A stretch of DNA of 64,000 nucleotides from Actinomycetes bacterium (lineage in GTDB: Bacteria > Actinomycetota > Acidimicrobiia > Acidimicrobiales > RAAP-2). Below the pieces are notes generated by a model. That model was not told the origin of the DNA and ran no database searches. It saw nothing but the letters and a program-made list of their open reading frames with translations. Both the position numbers and the translations under genes were made by a program. How positions within the stretch are numbered: position 1 is the stretch's first letter; every line of letters starts with the position of its first letter. The stretch lies in contig JAJYXE010000013.1 of assembly GCA_021791145.1 (NCBI GenBank), positions 4,504 to 68,503 of the forward strand. Reading direction: 5' to 3'. Positions 49,271 to 59,114 of the stretch are shown here, piece by piece.

Positions 49271-51925
49271 ATGCGTACCCCGATCGTCCCGATGGCCTCG
49301 ATCGAGCCGATGACCGCGCCCGCCGGTGCGGGGGGATGGGCGCCGGTCCCCGGTTGGCAGGTCGCAAGCACGGCGGACGCCGGCGTCGAAGGCGAGCTCG
49401 TGTCCCTCCCCGGCTACGACGCATCTTCGTGGCTGCACGCGCCGGCGCGTTCGACGGTTCTCGCGGCATTGGTGGCGAACGGGGAGGCAGCACCCGACGA
49501 CGTCTTCTTCTCCACGGTGATGCGCGACCGCTTCGACCCGGCACGGTTCGCGGTCCCCTGGTGGTTCCGTGCGGCGTTCAGGCTCTCGGGCCCCGCGCGC
49601 ACGTACGTGCAGGTGCGTGGGGTGATTCCCCGCGCGGACCTCTGGGTGAACGGCCGCCGGGTCCTCGACGCAGGCGCGCTCGCCGGCGCGTACCGCGTCG
49701 AGACGGTGGACGTGACCGAGCACGTGTCGCCCGGCCTGAACGCGCTCGCGCTGCTGGTCTATCCGGGTGATCCCATGCAGGACCTCTCGATCGGTTGGAT
49801 CGACTGGGCGCCGCCTCCGCCAGACCACAACATGGGACCCTGGCGCGACGTGCTCGTCGGTCGCAGCGGCCCGGTCAGGCTCGGTCCCCCTCACGTCACG
49901 ACGACGTTCGACCCGGAAGCAGGGACCCGCCGCGCGCACCTGCGCGTCCGCGCGGAGCTGCACAACCGCTCGGGGTCGCCCCAGCGGGTCCTGATCTCCG
50001 GGCGCGTCGCCCGGGAGGACCTGTCGATCGGCTTCACGACCGAGGTGGACGTCGAGGCCGGCGCGACGGCGCTCGTCGACGTGCGCGGCGACCGCCTCGT
50101 CATCGACGACCCTCGCCTTTGGTGGCCGATCGGCGAAGGGGAGCAGGACCTGTACGCGCTCGCGCTCGATGCTTCTGCCGAGGGGATCGTGAGCGACCAC
50201 ACCGAGACGGTCTTCGGGATCCGCACGGTGACGAGCGACCTGCGGCCCGGCGGCGGGCGCCAGTTCGAGGTGAATGGGAGGCCGGTGCAGATCCTCGCGG
50301 GGGGGTGGTCGCCCGACCTCCTCTTGCGCCACGACGGCCGGCGTCTCGCCTCGCAGATCGAGCTCTGCGCCCACCTCGGCCTGAACGCGATCCGCCCGGA
50401 GGGCAAGCTCGAGAACCCCGAGTTCTACGAGCTGTGCGACGCTGCGGGGATCATGACCCTTCCTGGATGGGAGTGCTGTACCAAGTGGGAGGCGGCGGCC
50501 GGCACCGGGGGGACCCCTTGGGACGATCACGACCTGGACGTTGCCGAGCGTTCGATGGCCTCGGAAGCCGAGCTCCTTCGCTGCCATCCGTCAGTCGTGG
50601 GCTTTTTGATCGGCAGCGACTTCGCGCCTCCCGAGCCGGTCGCCGAGCGCTACGTGGCGGCGCTCGAGGAGAGGTGGTGGGACCTCCCCGTCGTCGCGTC
50701 GGCGACGGAGCAGGGGACGGACGCCAGCGGGCCGTCGGGCATGAAGATGACCGGGCCCTACGACTGGGTGCCGCCGGTCTATTGGTACTCGCGCGATCCG
50801 CAGCGAGGCGGCGCGGTGGGCTTCAACTCCGAGACGAGCGCCGGCCACGTGCTGCCGCGTCTCGAGGGGCTGCGCCGGATGCTCTCACAAGGGGAGCTCG
50901 AGCGGCTGTGGCAGCATCCCGAGCACTCTCAGTACCACTCGGGGCCGCCGTCGGTCTTCGCAGATCTGAGGGTGTTCGCACGCGCGCTCGCCGAGCGGTA
51001 CGGGCCGCCGGAGAGCCTCGCCGACTTCGTCGGGAAGGCGCAGCTCGCGGGGTACGAGGCGGCCCGTGCGCAGTTCGAGGCGTTCACGAGCCGCGCCTTG
51101 GAGGACGAGCCCGCGACCGGTGTCGTCTACTGGATGCTGAACCCGCCGTGGCCGAGCCTCAACTGGCAGCTCTTCGACTACGACCTCGACACGCCGGGCG
51201 CCTACTGGGGTGCGCACAAGGCGCTCGAGCGGCTGCACGTGTCGTACGCGTACGACACGAAGACGGTGCAGGTGCTCAACCGGACCCGAGCGCGCGTCGG
51301 CCCGTCGAGCGTGATCGTCCGCCACTGGGCGGTCGAGGGGGACCTGCTGGCAGAGGACCGGCACGAGTTGGCCGCGGTCGACCCGGGCCGACCGCTCGAG
51401 GTCGCGCCCGTCTCGGTCCCCGCGGGCGTCCGCGGGCCGTGGTTCCTCGAGCTCGAGCTCTACGAGGACGCAGCCCGGAGGAGCCGGAACGTGTACTGGC
51501 TCTCTGCGACTGAGGACGTCGTCGACCCCGGTGGACTCGACTGGTACACGGTCGGGCTGTCCCAGTACTCGGACCTTCGGGCCGTCGGTCTTCTGGGCAC
51601 CCGCGAGGCGCGGCGCCCGCGTGTGCTCGGCACGGCCCGCGCCACGAGGTCCGGCGCAGACCTTCTCGTTGAGGTGGACCTCGCGCACGTGGACGGCTCG
51701 GCGCCCCCGGCACTGCACCTCCACGCATCGCTCATGCGATCGGGGGAGCGGGTGGCGCCGGTCCTTTGGGACGACAACGACATCACGCTCTTTCGCGGGC
51801 AGACGGCCGTTCAGAAGGGGAGGGTCGCGACCGCCGGCGTCGAGGACCGCCAGGGGCTCGCAGTTGTGATCGAGGGGTTCAACCTGCACCGGCCGCTGCT
51901 GTGCCCCCTCGCGGTTGCCTGCTGA
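49271..51925 (+). CDS. GH2 exo-beta-D-glucosaminidase
   Basis: 884 residues. N-terminal sugar-binding and Ig-like domains (FRLSGPARTYVQVRGVIPRA), then the TIM barrel. The active site is very like CsxA of Amycolatopsis: FLIGSDFAPPEP with Asp450 and GFNSETSAGHVLPRL with Glu521 as catalytic acid/nucleophile. The surrounding GMKMTGPYDWVPPVYWYS and TGVVYWMLNPPWPSLNWQLF are characteristic of exo-glucosaminidases rather than beta-mannosidases or galactosidases. It removes GlcN from the non-reducing end of chitosan oligosaccharides. No signal peptide, unlike CsxA, so it acts inside the cell on imported oligomers. Start ATG 49271 after GAGGAG. Beta-mannosidase is the alternative. Confidence 0.87.
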   Translation: MRTPIVPMASIEPMTAPAGAGGWAPVPGWQVASTADAGVEGELVSLPGYDASSWLHAPARSTVLAALVANGEAAPDDVFFSTVMRDRFDPARFAVPWWFRAAFRLSGPARTYVQVRGVIPRADLWVNGRRVLDAGALAGAYRVETVDVTEHVSPGLNALALLVYPGDPMQDLSIGWIDWAPPPPDHNMGPWRDVLVGRSGPVRLGPPHVTTTFDPEAGTRRAHLRVRAELHNRSGSPQRVLISGRVAREDLSIGFTTEVDVEAGATALVDVRGDRLVIDDPRLWWPIGEGEQDLYALALDASAEGIVSDHTETVFGIRTVTSDLRPGGGRQFEVNGRPVQILAGGWSPDLLLRHDGRRLASQIELCAHLGLNAIRPEGKLENPEFYELCDAAGIMTLPGWECCTKWEAAAGTGGTPWDDHDLDVAERSMASEAELLRCHPSVVGFLIGSDFAPPEPVAERYVAALEERWWDLPVVASATEQGTDASGPSGMKMTGPYDWVPPVYWYSRDPQRGGAVGFNSETSAGHVLPRLEGLRRMLSQGELERLWQHPEHSQYHSGPPSVFADLRVFARALAERYGPPESLADFVGKAQLAGYEAARAQFEAFTSRALEDEPATGVVYWMLNPPWPSLNWQLFDYDLDTPGAYWGAHKALERLHVSYAYDTKTVQVLNRTRARVGPSSVIVRHWAVEGDLLAEDRHELAAVDPGRPLEVAPVSVPAGVRGPWFLELELYEDAARRSRNVYWLSATEDVVDPGGLDWYTVGLSQYSDLRAVGLLGTREARRPRVLGTARATRSGADLLVEVDLAHVDGSAPPALHLHASLMRSGERVAPVLWDDNDITLFRGQTAVQKGRVATAGVEDRQGLAVVIEGFNLHRPLLCPLAVAC

Positions 51926-51952
51926 CCCGGGGCGGGACCTGCTGAGCGGCGT

Positions 51953-54124
51953 TCAGCGGACGACGCCCGCCGCCGGTCGGGACTCGGCGACCGCCACGAA
52001 GCACGCGGCGTGCTGGCCGGGCGCCACCTCTTCGAGCACCGGCGTCTCGCGGCGGCACCGCTCGATGACGTACGGGCAGCGGGGAGCGAACCGGCACCCC
52101 GGCACGGGGTCGACCACCTTCGGCGGCTCGCCGGCGTCGGCGATGTCGGCGGCCGCGGCCGAAGGTGCGCTCGGGTCCGGCGCCGCGGAGAGGAGCAACT
52201 TCGTGTAAGGGTGCTGGGGGGAGGAGAGCACCTGCTCGGTCGGCCCCTCCTCCACGATGTGGCCCGCGTACATGACGAGGACCCGGTCCGCGACGTAGCG
52301 CGCCGACGCGAGGTCGTGGGTGACGTAGAGGACCGAGACTCCCTCGTCCTGGCGGAGCCGGGACATCACGTTCAAGAGGCCGATGCGGATCGAGACGTCG
52401 AGCATCGAGACGGGCTCGTCCGCGAGGATCAGCTTTGGGCGCAGCGCAAGCGCTTGTGCAAATCCGATGCGCTGGCGCTGGCCGCCGGACAGCTCGTAGG
52501 GGTACTTGGCGAGCACGGCGCCCGGCGGCGTGAGGCCCACGGCTTGAAGCACGCGGCGTGCCTCGTCGCGCCTGGCGCCCCGGTCGAGGTCGGGCCGGTG
52601 CAGCTTCATGGCGCGCAGGATCCCGTGCCCGACGCGGTAGGCGGGGTTGATCGAGCTGTACGGGTCCTGGAACACCATCGGGACGTTGCCGCGATAAGCC
52701 AGGCGGTCCTTGCGGCTGCGCTGCTTGGAGAGGGGCCGCCCGGCGAACCGGATCTCGCCGGCAGTCGGGCGATAGACGAGCGCGAGGAGGCGGACGACCG
52801 TGCTCTTGCCGCTCCCGCTCTCACCGACGAGCGCCACGATCTCGCGCTCGCCGATGCGGAAGGAGACGTCGTCCACAGCGTGGAGGAAGCTCCTCGAGAG
52901 GATCCCGCCCATCTTGAAGTGCATCGACAGTGCCTCGACCTCGAGGAGCGGCGCCGCGATCTCCACCGGCGGGACCGTCTTCTGGCGGCGCGCGGGGCCG
53001 GCGAGGGTCACGGTTTCGGCCGCCTGCACGGTCTCGGCACCCGGCGCGGCGTCGCGCACCTGCACGGTCTCGGTGACGCGCTCGGGGGTGGTCCGCGCCC
53101 CCGACGCGATGGCCGAGCGCGCCGGCCCGCTCGGGCTGGGCGGCTCGACCCACGCGGGGTGGGGGTCGTAGCGGAGGCAGCGGACCAGCACGTCGTCCGC
53201 GGGGTAGAGCGCCGGTGCGACGTGCGCGCACGCGTCGAACGCGACCGTGCAGCGTGGGGCGAACCGGCATCCGGGGAATGGACTGGCCAGGTCGGGAGGA
53301 GACCCCGGGATGCCCGTCAAGGGGACCTTCGGGCCGCGGATCGACGGGAACGCCTCGAGCAGGCCGCGCGAGTAGGGATGCCGCGGGGAGGTGAAGACCT
53401 CGGAGGTGCGCCCGAGCTCCGCGACCTGTCCTGCGTACATCACCATGAGCCTGTCCGAGTACTGTCGGATCAGGGAAACGTCGTGAGTGACGAAGATCAC
53501 CGCGAACCCGAACCGCTCCTGGAGGTCCTTGATCTGGCGCATGAGCGCGCGCTGGGCCACGACGTCCAACGCGGACGTCGGCTCGTCCATCATGACGAGC
53601 TGCGGCGTGAAGAGGAGAGCCATGGCGATCATCGCACGCTGTCGCATGCCCCCCGAGAGCTGGTGCGGGTAGCTGTCCAGGTGGACCGGGTCGATGGACA
53701 CCAGTCGCAGCGCCTGGGCGGAGCGCTCGGCGATCTCCTCGTCGCTCATCGAGGAGTGCGCCCGGCAGGCGTCGCGCATCTGGGCTGCCACGGTCATGAC
53801 GGGGTTGAGCGCGTTCATCGCGCTCTGCATGACGACCGAGAGCTCGCGCCAGCGGATGTGACGGAGCTGCTTGTCGGACATCTCGACCATCTCCTCGCCG
53901 CGGAAGGTGACGCTTCCGGCGGTGACCCCGGCCGGCGGGCTGAGCAGTTGTGCGACCGCGAACAGGAGCGTCGACTTGCCGCAGCCGGACTCGCCGACGA
54001 TGGCGAGGAACTCGCCAGAGGACACGTCGAGGTCGACGTCGTCGACTGCGACGACCGGGCTGTCCTCGGTCGCGTAGGCGACCGAGAGCTGCCGCACTGA
54101 AAGGAGGGGTCCCTCGAGGGTCAT
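51953..54124 (-). CDS. fused DppD-DppF-type ABC ATPase
   Basis: 723 residues with two complete oligopeptide-type ATPase domains in one chain. Domain 1: [43 protein letters not shown]. Domain 2: GESGSGKSTVVRLL, VFQDPYSSINP, LSGGQRQRIGFAQAL. Each ends with the oligopeptide-family Cys cluster (PGCRFAPRC). A linker of about 75 residues has VQ/VT repeats. ABC heterodimers are usually separate OppD and OppF. Overlaps dppC by four bases. It would power the importer encoded upstream in the operon, for oligosaccharides or peptides. Confidence 0.9.
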   Translation of the reverse strand: MTLEGPLLSVRQLSVAYATEDSPVVAVDDVDLDVSSGEFLAIVGESGCGKSTLLFAVAQLLSPPAGVTAGSVTFRGEEMVEMSDKQLRHIRWRELSVVMQSAMNALNPVMTVAAQMRDACRAHSSMSDEEIAERSAQALRLVSIDPVHLDSYPHQLSGGMRQRAMIAMALLFTPQLVMMDEPTSALDVVAQRALMRQIKDLQERFGFAVIFVTHDVSLIRQYSDRLMVMYAGQVAELGRTSEVFTSPRHPYSRGLLEAFPSIRGPKVPLTGIPGSPPDLASPFPGCRFAPRCTVAFDACAHVAPALYPADDVLVRCLRYDPHPAWVEPPSPSGPARSAIASGARTTPERVTETVQVRDAAPGAETVQAAETVTLAGPARRQKTVPPVEIAAPLLEVEALSMHFKMGGILSRSFLHAVDDVSFRIGEREIVALVGESGSGKSTVVRLLALVYRPTAGEIRFAGRPLSKQRSRKDRLAYRGNVPMVFQDPYSSINPAYRVGHGILRAMKLHRPDLDRGARRDEARRVLQAVGLTPPGAVLAKYPYELSGGQRQRIGFAQALALRPKLILADEPVSMLDVSIRIGLLNVMSRLRQDEGVSVLYVTHDLASARYVADRVLVMYAGHIVEEGPTEQVLSSPQHPYTKLLLSAAPDPSAPSAAAADIADAGEPPKVVDPVPGCRFAPRCPYVIERCRRETPVLEEVAPGQHAACFVAVAESRPAAGVVR

Positions 54125-55128
54125 GGCAGGGATCGTGCCGCGTCCTTGCCCGGCGAGGGCACCGGGGCGGAGAACGGCACGCGTGAGAGCTTCTTCACGG
54201 GTCGGAGGGCCGGATTCGCGATCTCGTCGAAGGCGTAGTTCAAGAGGGCGAAGGCCGCCCCGAGGCCGGCGACGAACAGGCCGGGCATGATCGCCCACAG
54301 CGGCATGCCCGCTTGCAGCGCTTCGCTGCTCTGCGCCCAGTAGAGCATCGTCCCCCAGCTGAGGGCGTTCGGGTCGCCGAGCCCGATGAACTGCAGGCCG
54401 GCCGCCGCGAGCACGGCGTACGCGGCCGACCCGAGGAATGTCGCGACGATGAGCGAGGTGAGCGTCGGCGTGATCTCGCCCATGATGATGAAGCTCGACC
54501 GCTCCCCGCGCACGCGGGCGGCTTCGAGGAAGTCCCGGTTGCGCAGCGACAACACCTGGGAGCGGAGTTGACGAGCGCCGAATGGCCAGCCCAGCAGGCC
54601 GAGCACGAGGATGATGTCGAGGGTCCCGACGTTGTTGAGGTACGCGGCGACCACGATGATGAGCGGGAATGTCGGGATCACGAGGAGGACGTCGGTGAGC
54701 AGCGAGAGCGCGCCGTCGGCGACGCCGCCGCTGTAGGCGGCGCTCACGCCCACGATCACCGAGAGGACCGTCGAGATGCCGCCTGCGGCGAAGGCGATGA
54801 CAAGCGTCTGCCGGGCTCCCCAGACGAGCTGGGAGAGGACGTCTTGGCCCTGTGACGTCGTGCCGAGCCAGTGCGCGGCCGAGGGACCGAGACCCGGGGC
54901 GAATGTCATCGCCGTCGGGCTGTAGGGCGCGATCAACCCCGGAATGGCAGCCAGCACCAGGAAGAAGAGGAGCAGGAGCGCTCCGGCGAAGGCCTTGCGG
55001 TTGTGGCGAAGCGCCCGCCAGAACTTGGCGCCCGGGACGCGGCGCCCCGGCTTGTCGGGGGGCTCCGCCTCTGCGGCAGCCGCCACTGCGGGTGCCGGGA
55101 GCTCGACCGGGATCCGGGCGACCGTCAC
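54121..55128 (-). CDS. ABC permease, DppC type
   Basis: 335 residues. After a Pro/Ala-rich leader there are six helices; the DppC/OppC EAA motif is NRDFLEAARVRGERSSFIIM. GTTSQGQDVLSQLVWGARQT is the characteristic first-loop pattern. The chain ends FDEIANPALRPVKK. Confidence 0.9.
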   Translation of the reverse strand: MTVARIPVELPAPAVAAAAEAEPPDKPGRRVPGAKFWRALRHNRKAFAGALLLLFFLVLAAIPGLIAPYSPTAMTFAPGLGPSAAHWLGTTSQGQDVLSQLVWGARQTLVIAFAAGGISTVLSVIVGVSAAYSGGVADGALSLLTDVLLVIPTFPLIIVVAAYLNNVGTLDIILVLGLLGWPFGARQLRSQVLSLRNRDFLEAARVRGERSSFIIMGEITPTLTSLIVATFLGSAAYAVLAAAGLQFIGLGDPNALSWGTMLYWAQSSEALQAGMPLWAIMPGLFVAGLGAAFALLNYAFDEIANPALRPVKKLSRVPFSAPVPSPGKDAARSLP

Positions 55129-55137
55129 GCCCGACGC

Positions 55138-56130
55138 TCAGGCATGCTGGAGCTCCCGCGTCCTCGGGTCGATCAGGGCCGCCACGATGTCGGCAAGGAG
55201 CACGCACGCGAGCACCGCGACGGTGATCAAGAGGAACAGGGCCTGCATGAGCGGGAAGTCGTGCGCGCTCACAGAGTTCAAGAGCATGTAGCCGAGACCG
55301 GGGTAGTTGTACACCCACTCGACCAGGATCGCGCCCGACACGATGAAACCGAACGACATGGCGAACCCGGTCAGGTTGGGAAGGATCGCGTTCTTGCCTG
55401 CGTAGCGCCACATCACCTGCCACGACTTGAGCCCCTTCGCGCGGGCCATCCGTACGTAATCTTCGGCGAGCACCGTGATGGTGTTGTTCCGCATCGTCAG
55501 GATCCAACCCCCGACCGAGGTGACGAGGATCGTGAGCGCGGGCAGGAGCGCATGGTCGAGGACATCCCCGATGTAGCCGAGCGTGAAGGAGGGCACCGCT
55601 CCGAGCGAGTAGGCGCCTTCGTTCGGGAAGACGGTCAGGGTCGTCGCGAACGCGTAGATCGCAAGAAGGGCAAGCACGAAGTACGGAAAGCTCGAAAGGA
55701 TGACGAAGATCGGCGGCAGCGCGCTGTCCAGCAACGAGCCTCGCCTCCACGCGCTCACCAGGCCGATCAGGGTGCCGGCGACGAAGGCGATGATCGTGGT
55801 CGTCCCGAGAAGGCCGAGCGTCCAGGGGAGCGCGTCGAGCACCATGGTCCGCACCGGGGTGCCGAAGCTCGTCGTGATCGAGATCCCGAAGTTGAACGTC
55901 ACCACGTGATGCCAGTACTCGACATACTGGGACCACAGACCCCCGCGTGTGCTGTGGGCGCCGAGCAGGACCGTGAGTGCCTTGATCGCCCGAGGGTTCA
56001 GGTGGGGATGCTCGGACTCGAGGGCCTGGACGGGGCTGCCCGGCATCAGCCGCGGCACGAGGAAGTTGAAGCTCACCGCAGCCCAGACCGTGACGACGAA
56101 GAAGAGGAGCCGTCGCAGCACGAACCTCAT
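55138..56130 (-). CDS. ABC permease, DppB type
   Basis: 330 residues starting MRFVLRRLLFFVVTVWAAVS. DppB/OppB features: LVPRLMPGSPVQ, SFPYFVLALLAIYA, EDYVRMARAKGLKSWQVMWR as EAA loop, and VEWVYNYPGLGYMLLNSVSA. Upstream of dppC, 9 bp apart. GGGAGAGGAGGCCGCGCAG precedes the ATG. Confidence 0.9.
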   Translation of the reverse strand: MRFVLRRLLFFVVTVWAAVSFNFLVPRLMPGSPVQALESEHPHLNPRAIKALTVLLGAHSTRGGLWSQYVEYWHHVVTFNFGISITTSFGTPVRTMVLDALPWTLGLLGTTTIIAFVAGTLIGLVSAWRRGSLLDSALPPIFVILSSFPYFVLALLAIYAFATTLTVFPNEGAYSLGAVPSFTLGYIGDVLDHALLPALTILVTSVGGWILTMRNNTITVLAEDYVRMARAKGLKSWQVMWRYAGKNAILPNLTGFAMSFGFIVSGAILVEWVYNYPGLGYMLLNSVSAHDFPLMQALFLLITVAVLACVLLADIVAALIDPRTRELQHA

Positions 56131-56191
56131 CTGCGCGGCCTCCTCTCCCTCGGTCTCATCGGTCGGGTCGTGCCATCTCGGATGCGGCGGC

Positions 56192-57880
56192 CTACTTGCA
56201 GCCAGCCTTGGGGTACAGGTGCAGCAGCACCACGGCCGCGTCGGGGGTGACGTACTGCGAGGGCTGCGCGTACGGGTCCTTCGGAGTGGGCCAGCCGCCG
56301 ATGCACTGCGTGTCGTACTGGTACCAGTCCGGCTGCTCGGTCACTGGAATCGTCGGCACGTCTGTCAGCATCACCTTCTCGAGGTCGTCGACGATCTGGT
56401 GCTGCTTGGCGCTTGTCGTCGTGCTTGTGAACTCCTCGAAGAGCTTCTGGGTCTCCGGGCTCGCGTAGCGCTCGTAGTCGCCGTTCGCCGTCTTGCCGAT
56501 CGGCGCGGTCGTCGCGTCGTTGAGCAGTGTCTCGAACTCGTAGTACGGACCCGGCCCCCCTGTGAACGCGTTCCACGCGAGCTGGTACTTGCCCGTCTGG
56601 ACTCGGGCGGTATAGGTCGTGTTCTCGTAATTGCGCGCGGTCACCTGGATGCCCACCTTCGCCAGCTCTGCGATCGCGACGTTCGCGGATGCCACCCAGT
56701 CGGAGTACGTCCCGTTGTTCACCATGGTGAACGAAAGTTTCTCATTGCCCTTGTGCATCACCCCTGTCGGGCCTTTCTTGAACCCTGCGTGCTGCAGGAT
56801 CGCGAGCGCCTTCTTCGGGTCGTACGCGTACGCATTGCCGTACCGCTTGGCGAGGGAGCTGTCATACCATGTCTTGAAGGTCGGCAGGGGGACGCCCGTC
56901 TGGTTGGCCGGCAGCTCCTCGCCTCCTTCGCCGATCTTGGCTACCTTGGGCTTGTCGATGGCGTACGACATCGCGCGACGGACGGCCACGTTCGACAGGA
57001 TCTTGTTCTTCAGGTTGATGAAGATGCTCACTGTGGAGACGGGCGGGCTCCACGCGTGGAAGTACTTCGGGTTCTTGTCGATGTAGGTCTTCTTGATCCC
57101 GGGAATGTACTGGGCGCCCCACTGGTCCTTGCCGCTCGCCAGGTCCTCGTTGGCCGGCGTGTTGGAGAGGTACGCGGGGAAGTTCACCGTCTTGATCTTG
57201 GGGAGCCCTGCCTGCCAGTAATGGGGGTTCGCCTTGTACTCGACGTCGCTCCCGCTGCAGCTCTCGACGACGTAGGGACCGGTGCCGATCGGGTGGTTGT
57301 CGAGGAACGTTGTCGGGTTCTTCACCTTCGACCAAATGTACTCCGGCACGATCGGGGTCTTGGTGGCAATGCTGTAGAAGTACGGCACCGCGACGTGCTT
57401 GAACTGGAAGACGACCTGATCTGTTCCCTGCTGGGTGACGCTCGACAGGACGGACCAGTCGGCGTTGCCGTCGAGGGCCGGGTGCCGCTTCATGAGATTG
57501 AAGGAGAAGACGACGTCTGCGGCGGTGAACGGCTTGCCCGAGGACCAGGTGACGCCCTTTCGTATCGTGAAAGTGAGCGTCTTGTTTGTGTTGCTCCATG
57601 TCCACTTGGTCGCGAGCCACGGCGTGATTGTCTGAGGACGGAGCGCGTCCTCGAACGCGAGCTCTTCGTAGATGTAGCCGAAGGAGAATGTGCCGTCTGT
57701 CGGGTTGTAGGGATTGAAGTGGCAGGGCCACGTCTCCCCGTACTCGTCGGCGATGTTGAGCGGTGTGGCCGTCGCGGAGATGCCCGCCCCGGCGGTCCCC
57801 CCCGAAGCGACGGTCCCCGCGCCTGCCGTCATGAGCAGCACTCCCAGAGCGCAGAGCACCCTCGTGCACGCGTGCCTCAT
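56192..57880 (-). CDS. family-5 extracellular solute-binding protein
   Basis: 562 residues with signal sequence RVLCALGVLLMTAGAGTVA. The SBP_bac_5 body shows TWPCHFNPYNPTDGTFSFGY, TFTIRKGVTWSSGKPFTAADVVFSFNL and NVAVRRAMSYAIDKPKVAKI. Close relatives of this group bind oligopeptides or cello/chito-oligosaccharides. An AGGAGG site 5 bp before the ATG. First gene of the dppBC-DF operon (leftward); its promoter region lies in the short gap to the ROK kinase. Confidence 0.9.
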   Translation of the reverse strand: MRHACTRVLCALGVLLMTAGAGTVASGGTAGAGISATATPLNIADEYGETWPCHFNPYNPTDGTFSFGYIYEELAFEDALRPQTITPWLATKWTWSNTNKTLTFTIRKGVTWSSGKPFTAADVVFSFNLMKRHPALDGNADWSVLSSVTQQGTDQVVFQFKHVAVPYFYSIATKTPIVPEYIWSKVKNPTTFLDNHPIGTGPYVVESCSGSDVEYKANPHYWQAGLPKIKTVNFPAYLSNTPANEDLASGKDQWGAQYIPGIKKTYIDKNPKYFHAWSPPVSTVSIFINLKNKILSNVAVRRAMSYAIDKPKVAKIGEGGEELPANQTGVPLPTFKTWYDSSLAKRYGNAYAYDPKKALAILQHAGFKKGPTGVMHKGNEKLSFTMVNNGTYSDWVASANVAIAELAKVGIQVTARNYENTTYTARVQTGKYQLAWNAFTGGPGPYYEFETLLNDATTAPIGKTANGDYERYASPETQKLFEEFTSTTTSAKQHQIVDDLEKVMLTDVPTIPVTEQPDWYQYDTQCIGGWPTPKDPYAQPSQYVTPDAAVVLLHLYPKAGCK

Positions 57881-57890
57881 CGGTGTCCTC

Positions 57891-57904
57891 CTGTCATCTG
57901 ACAG
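57891..57904. promoter_or_regulatory. 14-bp palindrome between kinase and binding-protein genes
   Basis: CTGTCATCTGACAG reads CTGTCA on each arm around a 2-bp centre. It overlaps the ROK kinase stop codon and lies just upstream of the AGGAGG of the solute-binding gene. Weak operator candidate. Confidence 0.35.
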
Positions 57905-58931
57905 TCTCCACTGTCTCCACTGTCGTCACTGTCGTCACTGTCGTCACTGTCGTCGTCCCAGCCGATACCGGCGCAGCCCTCGTGCCCACCTGCGCGGCGA
58001 GCCCGAGGCCGAGGTCGGCTGCGCCTCGCAGCGGCGCGTCGAACGGGTATGCGCCCAGGACCAGCTCCGGAGGGAACGGCACGTGCTCGTCGAGCGCGCG
58101 GCGCAAGGGCCCCTCGATGCGACCCCACGCCCGCACCATTCCCCCGCCTACCGCGATGCGCTGTGGGTCGATGGCGATCGCCAGGTTCACCAGGTGGAAG
58201 CTGAGCTCTTCGAGGAACCCGTCAAGGACCCGGGCTGCGCGTCCGTCGTCACCGGTGCCGGCCGTCGCGAACAGATCTGCCACTCTCGCGGCATCCGCGG
58301 CGGTGCGGCCGTCGCCGCCCGGACCGTTCTGCTCGCCTGCCAGTGCCCGCGCCATCCCCATGCCGCTGACGAGGTCCTCGAGGACCTCGGCGTCGTGGCC
58401 TGCTCCCGCTCTGCCGTCGGCGTGCTCGGGTGCCCGGTGGGCGCGAGGCGGTCGGCGTGGCAGCGCGTACCCCACCTCCCCGGCGGCGCCGTGCGCGCCG
58501 TGCAGCACAGTGCCGCCCGTCACGATGCCGACGGCGAACCCGGTCCCGAGGTTGACGTAGATGGCGGGATCGCACCCGGCGAGCGCCCCGTGGCGCAGCT
58601 CAGCCTGCGCCGCGAGCTTCACGTCGGTTGCTACGACTGCGGGCGCGCCGAAGGACGCCTCCAGCCTCCGGCGAAGCGGCAGCCTGTCCCACCCGCGGAT
58701 GGCAGGCGAGAGCACGACGCCGTCCTCCCCAGGTATCCCGAAGGTGCACGCGCCCACGGCAAGGAGCCGTGCGTCGCCCACGAGGCGGCGACCCAGCTCG
58801 ACGCCGAGCGCGAGGTTCGCGTCGGCGTCCAGCTGCGGTGTCGTGGAGACGAGGTCGCTGTCGATCCAGCGCCCTGAGGGGGTGCAGGTGCAGGCCGCGA
58901 TCTTGGTCCCGCCGAAGTCGATGGCGAGCAC
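57894..58931 (-). CDS. ROK-family sugar kinase
   Basis: 345 residues from GTG 58931 (GAGAGGG ahead). ATP/sugar motif LAIDFGGTKIAAC, the catalytic Asp in VATDVKLAAQAELRHG, VNLGTGFAVGIVTGG, GAHGAAGEVGYALP and IAVGGGMVRAW. The ROK zinc motif CxCGxxGC that normally follows GEVG is absent. Phosphorylates a free hexose or amino sugar; context suggests glucosamine. The C-terminus is an odd TTVTTVTTVETVETV tail made by a 9-bp DNA repeat (57906-57950). Convergent operon with the transporter: both are on the minus strand, the kinase first. Confidence 0.85.
   Translation of the reverse strand: MLAIDFGGTKIAACTCTPSGRWIDSDLVSTTPQLDADANLALGVELGRRLVGDARLLAVGACTFGIPGEDGVVLSPAIRGWDRLPLRRRLEASFGAPAVVATDVKLAAQAELRHGALAGCDPAIYVNLGTGFAVGIVTGGTVLHGAHGAAGEVGYALPRRPPRAHRAPEHADGRAGAGHDAEVLEDLVSGMGMARALAGEQNGPGGDGRTAADAARVADLFATAGTGDDGRAARVLDGFLEELSFHLVNLAIAIDPQRIAVGGGMVRAWGRIEGPLRRALDEHVPFPPELVLGAYPFDAPLRGAADLGLGLAAQVGTRAAPVSAGTTTVTTVTTVTTVETVETVR
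57906..57950. repeat. 9-bp in-frame repeat, five copies
   Basis: Two CTCCACTGT and three CGTCACTGT units, encoding (TTV)3(ETV)2 at the end of the ROK kinase. Confidence 0.93.
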
Positions 58932-59050
58932 CGTCCCTCTCGCGCCGCTCCCGCCCCCGTCGCCGTGTGCCTCAGTCGGTCCCAGCGCTTCCCCCCTCTC
59001 GGTGCTACGCGCGGCGGCCGGTGAAGCTCCACGCCCCCGCGTCACTCCAA

Positions 59051-59062
59051 ATAGGAAACTAT
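59051..59062. promoter_or_regulatory. AT-rich inverted repeat in divergent promoter
   Basis: ATAG-GAAA-CTAT lies in the gap between the divergent ROK kinase and ROK regulator genes, in otherwise GC-rich DNA. ROK regulators bind AT-rich palindromes, so this is a candidate operator. Confidence 0.35.
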
Positions 59063-59114
59063 CTTGATCGTAGTGTCCGTGGCAAGCGGCGAGAGGCGTG
59101 CCAAGCTCCGAGCG

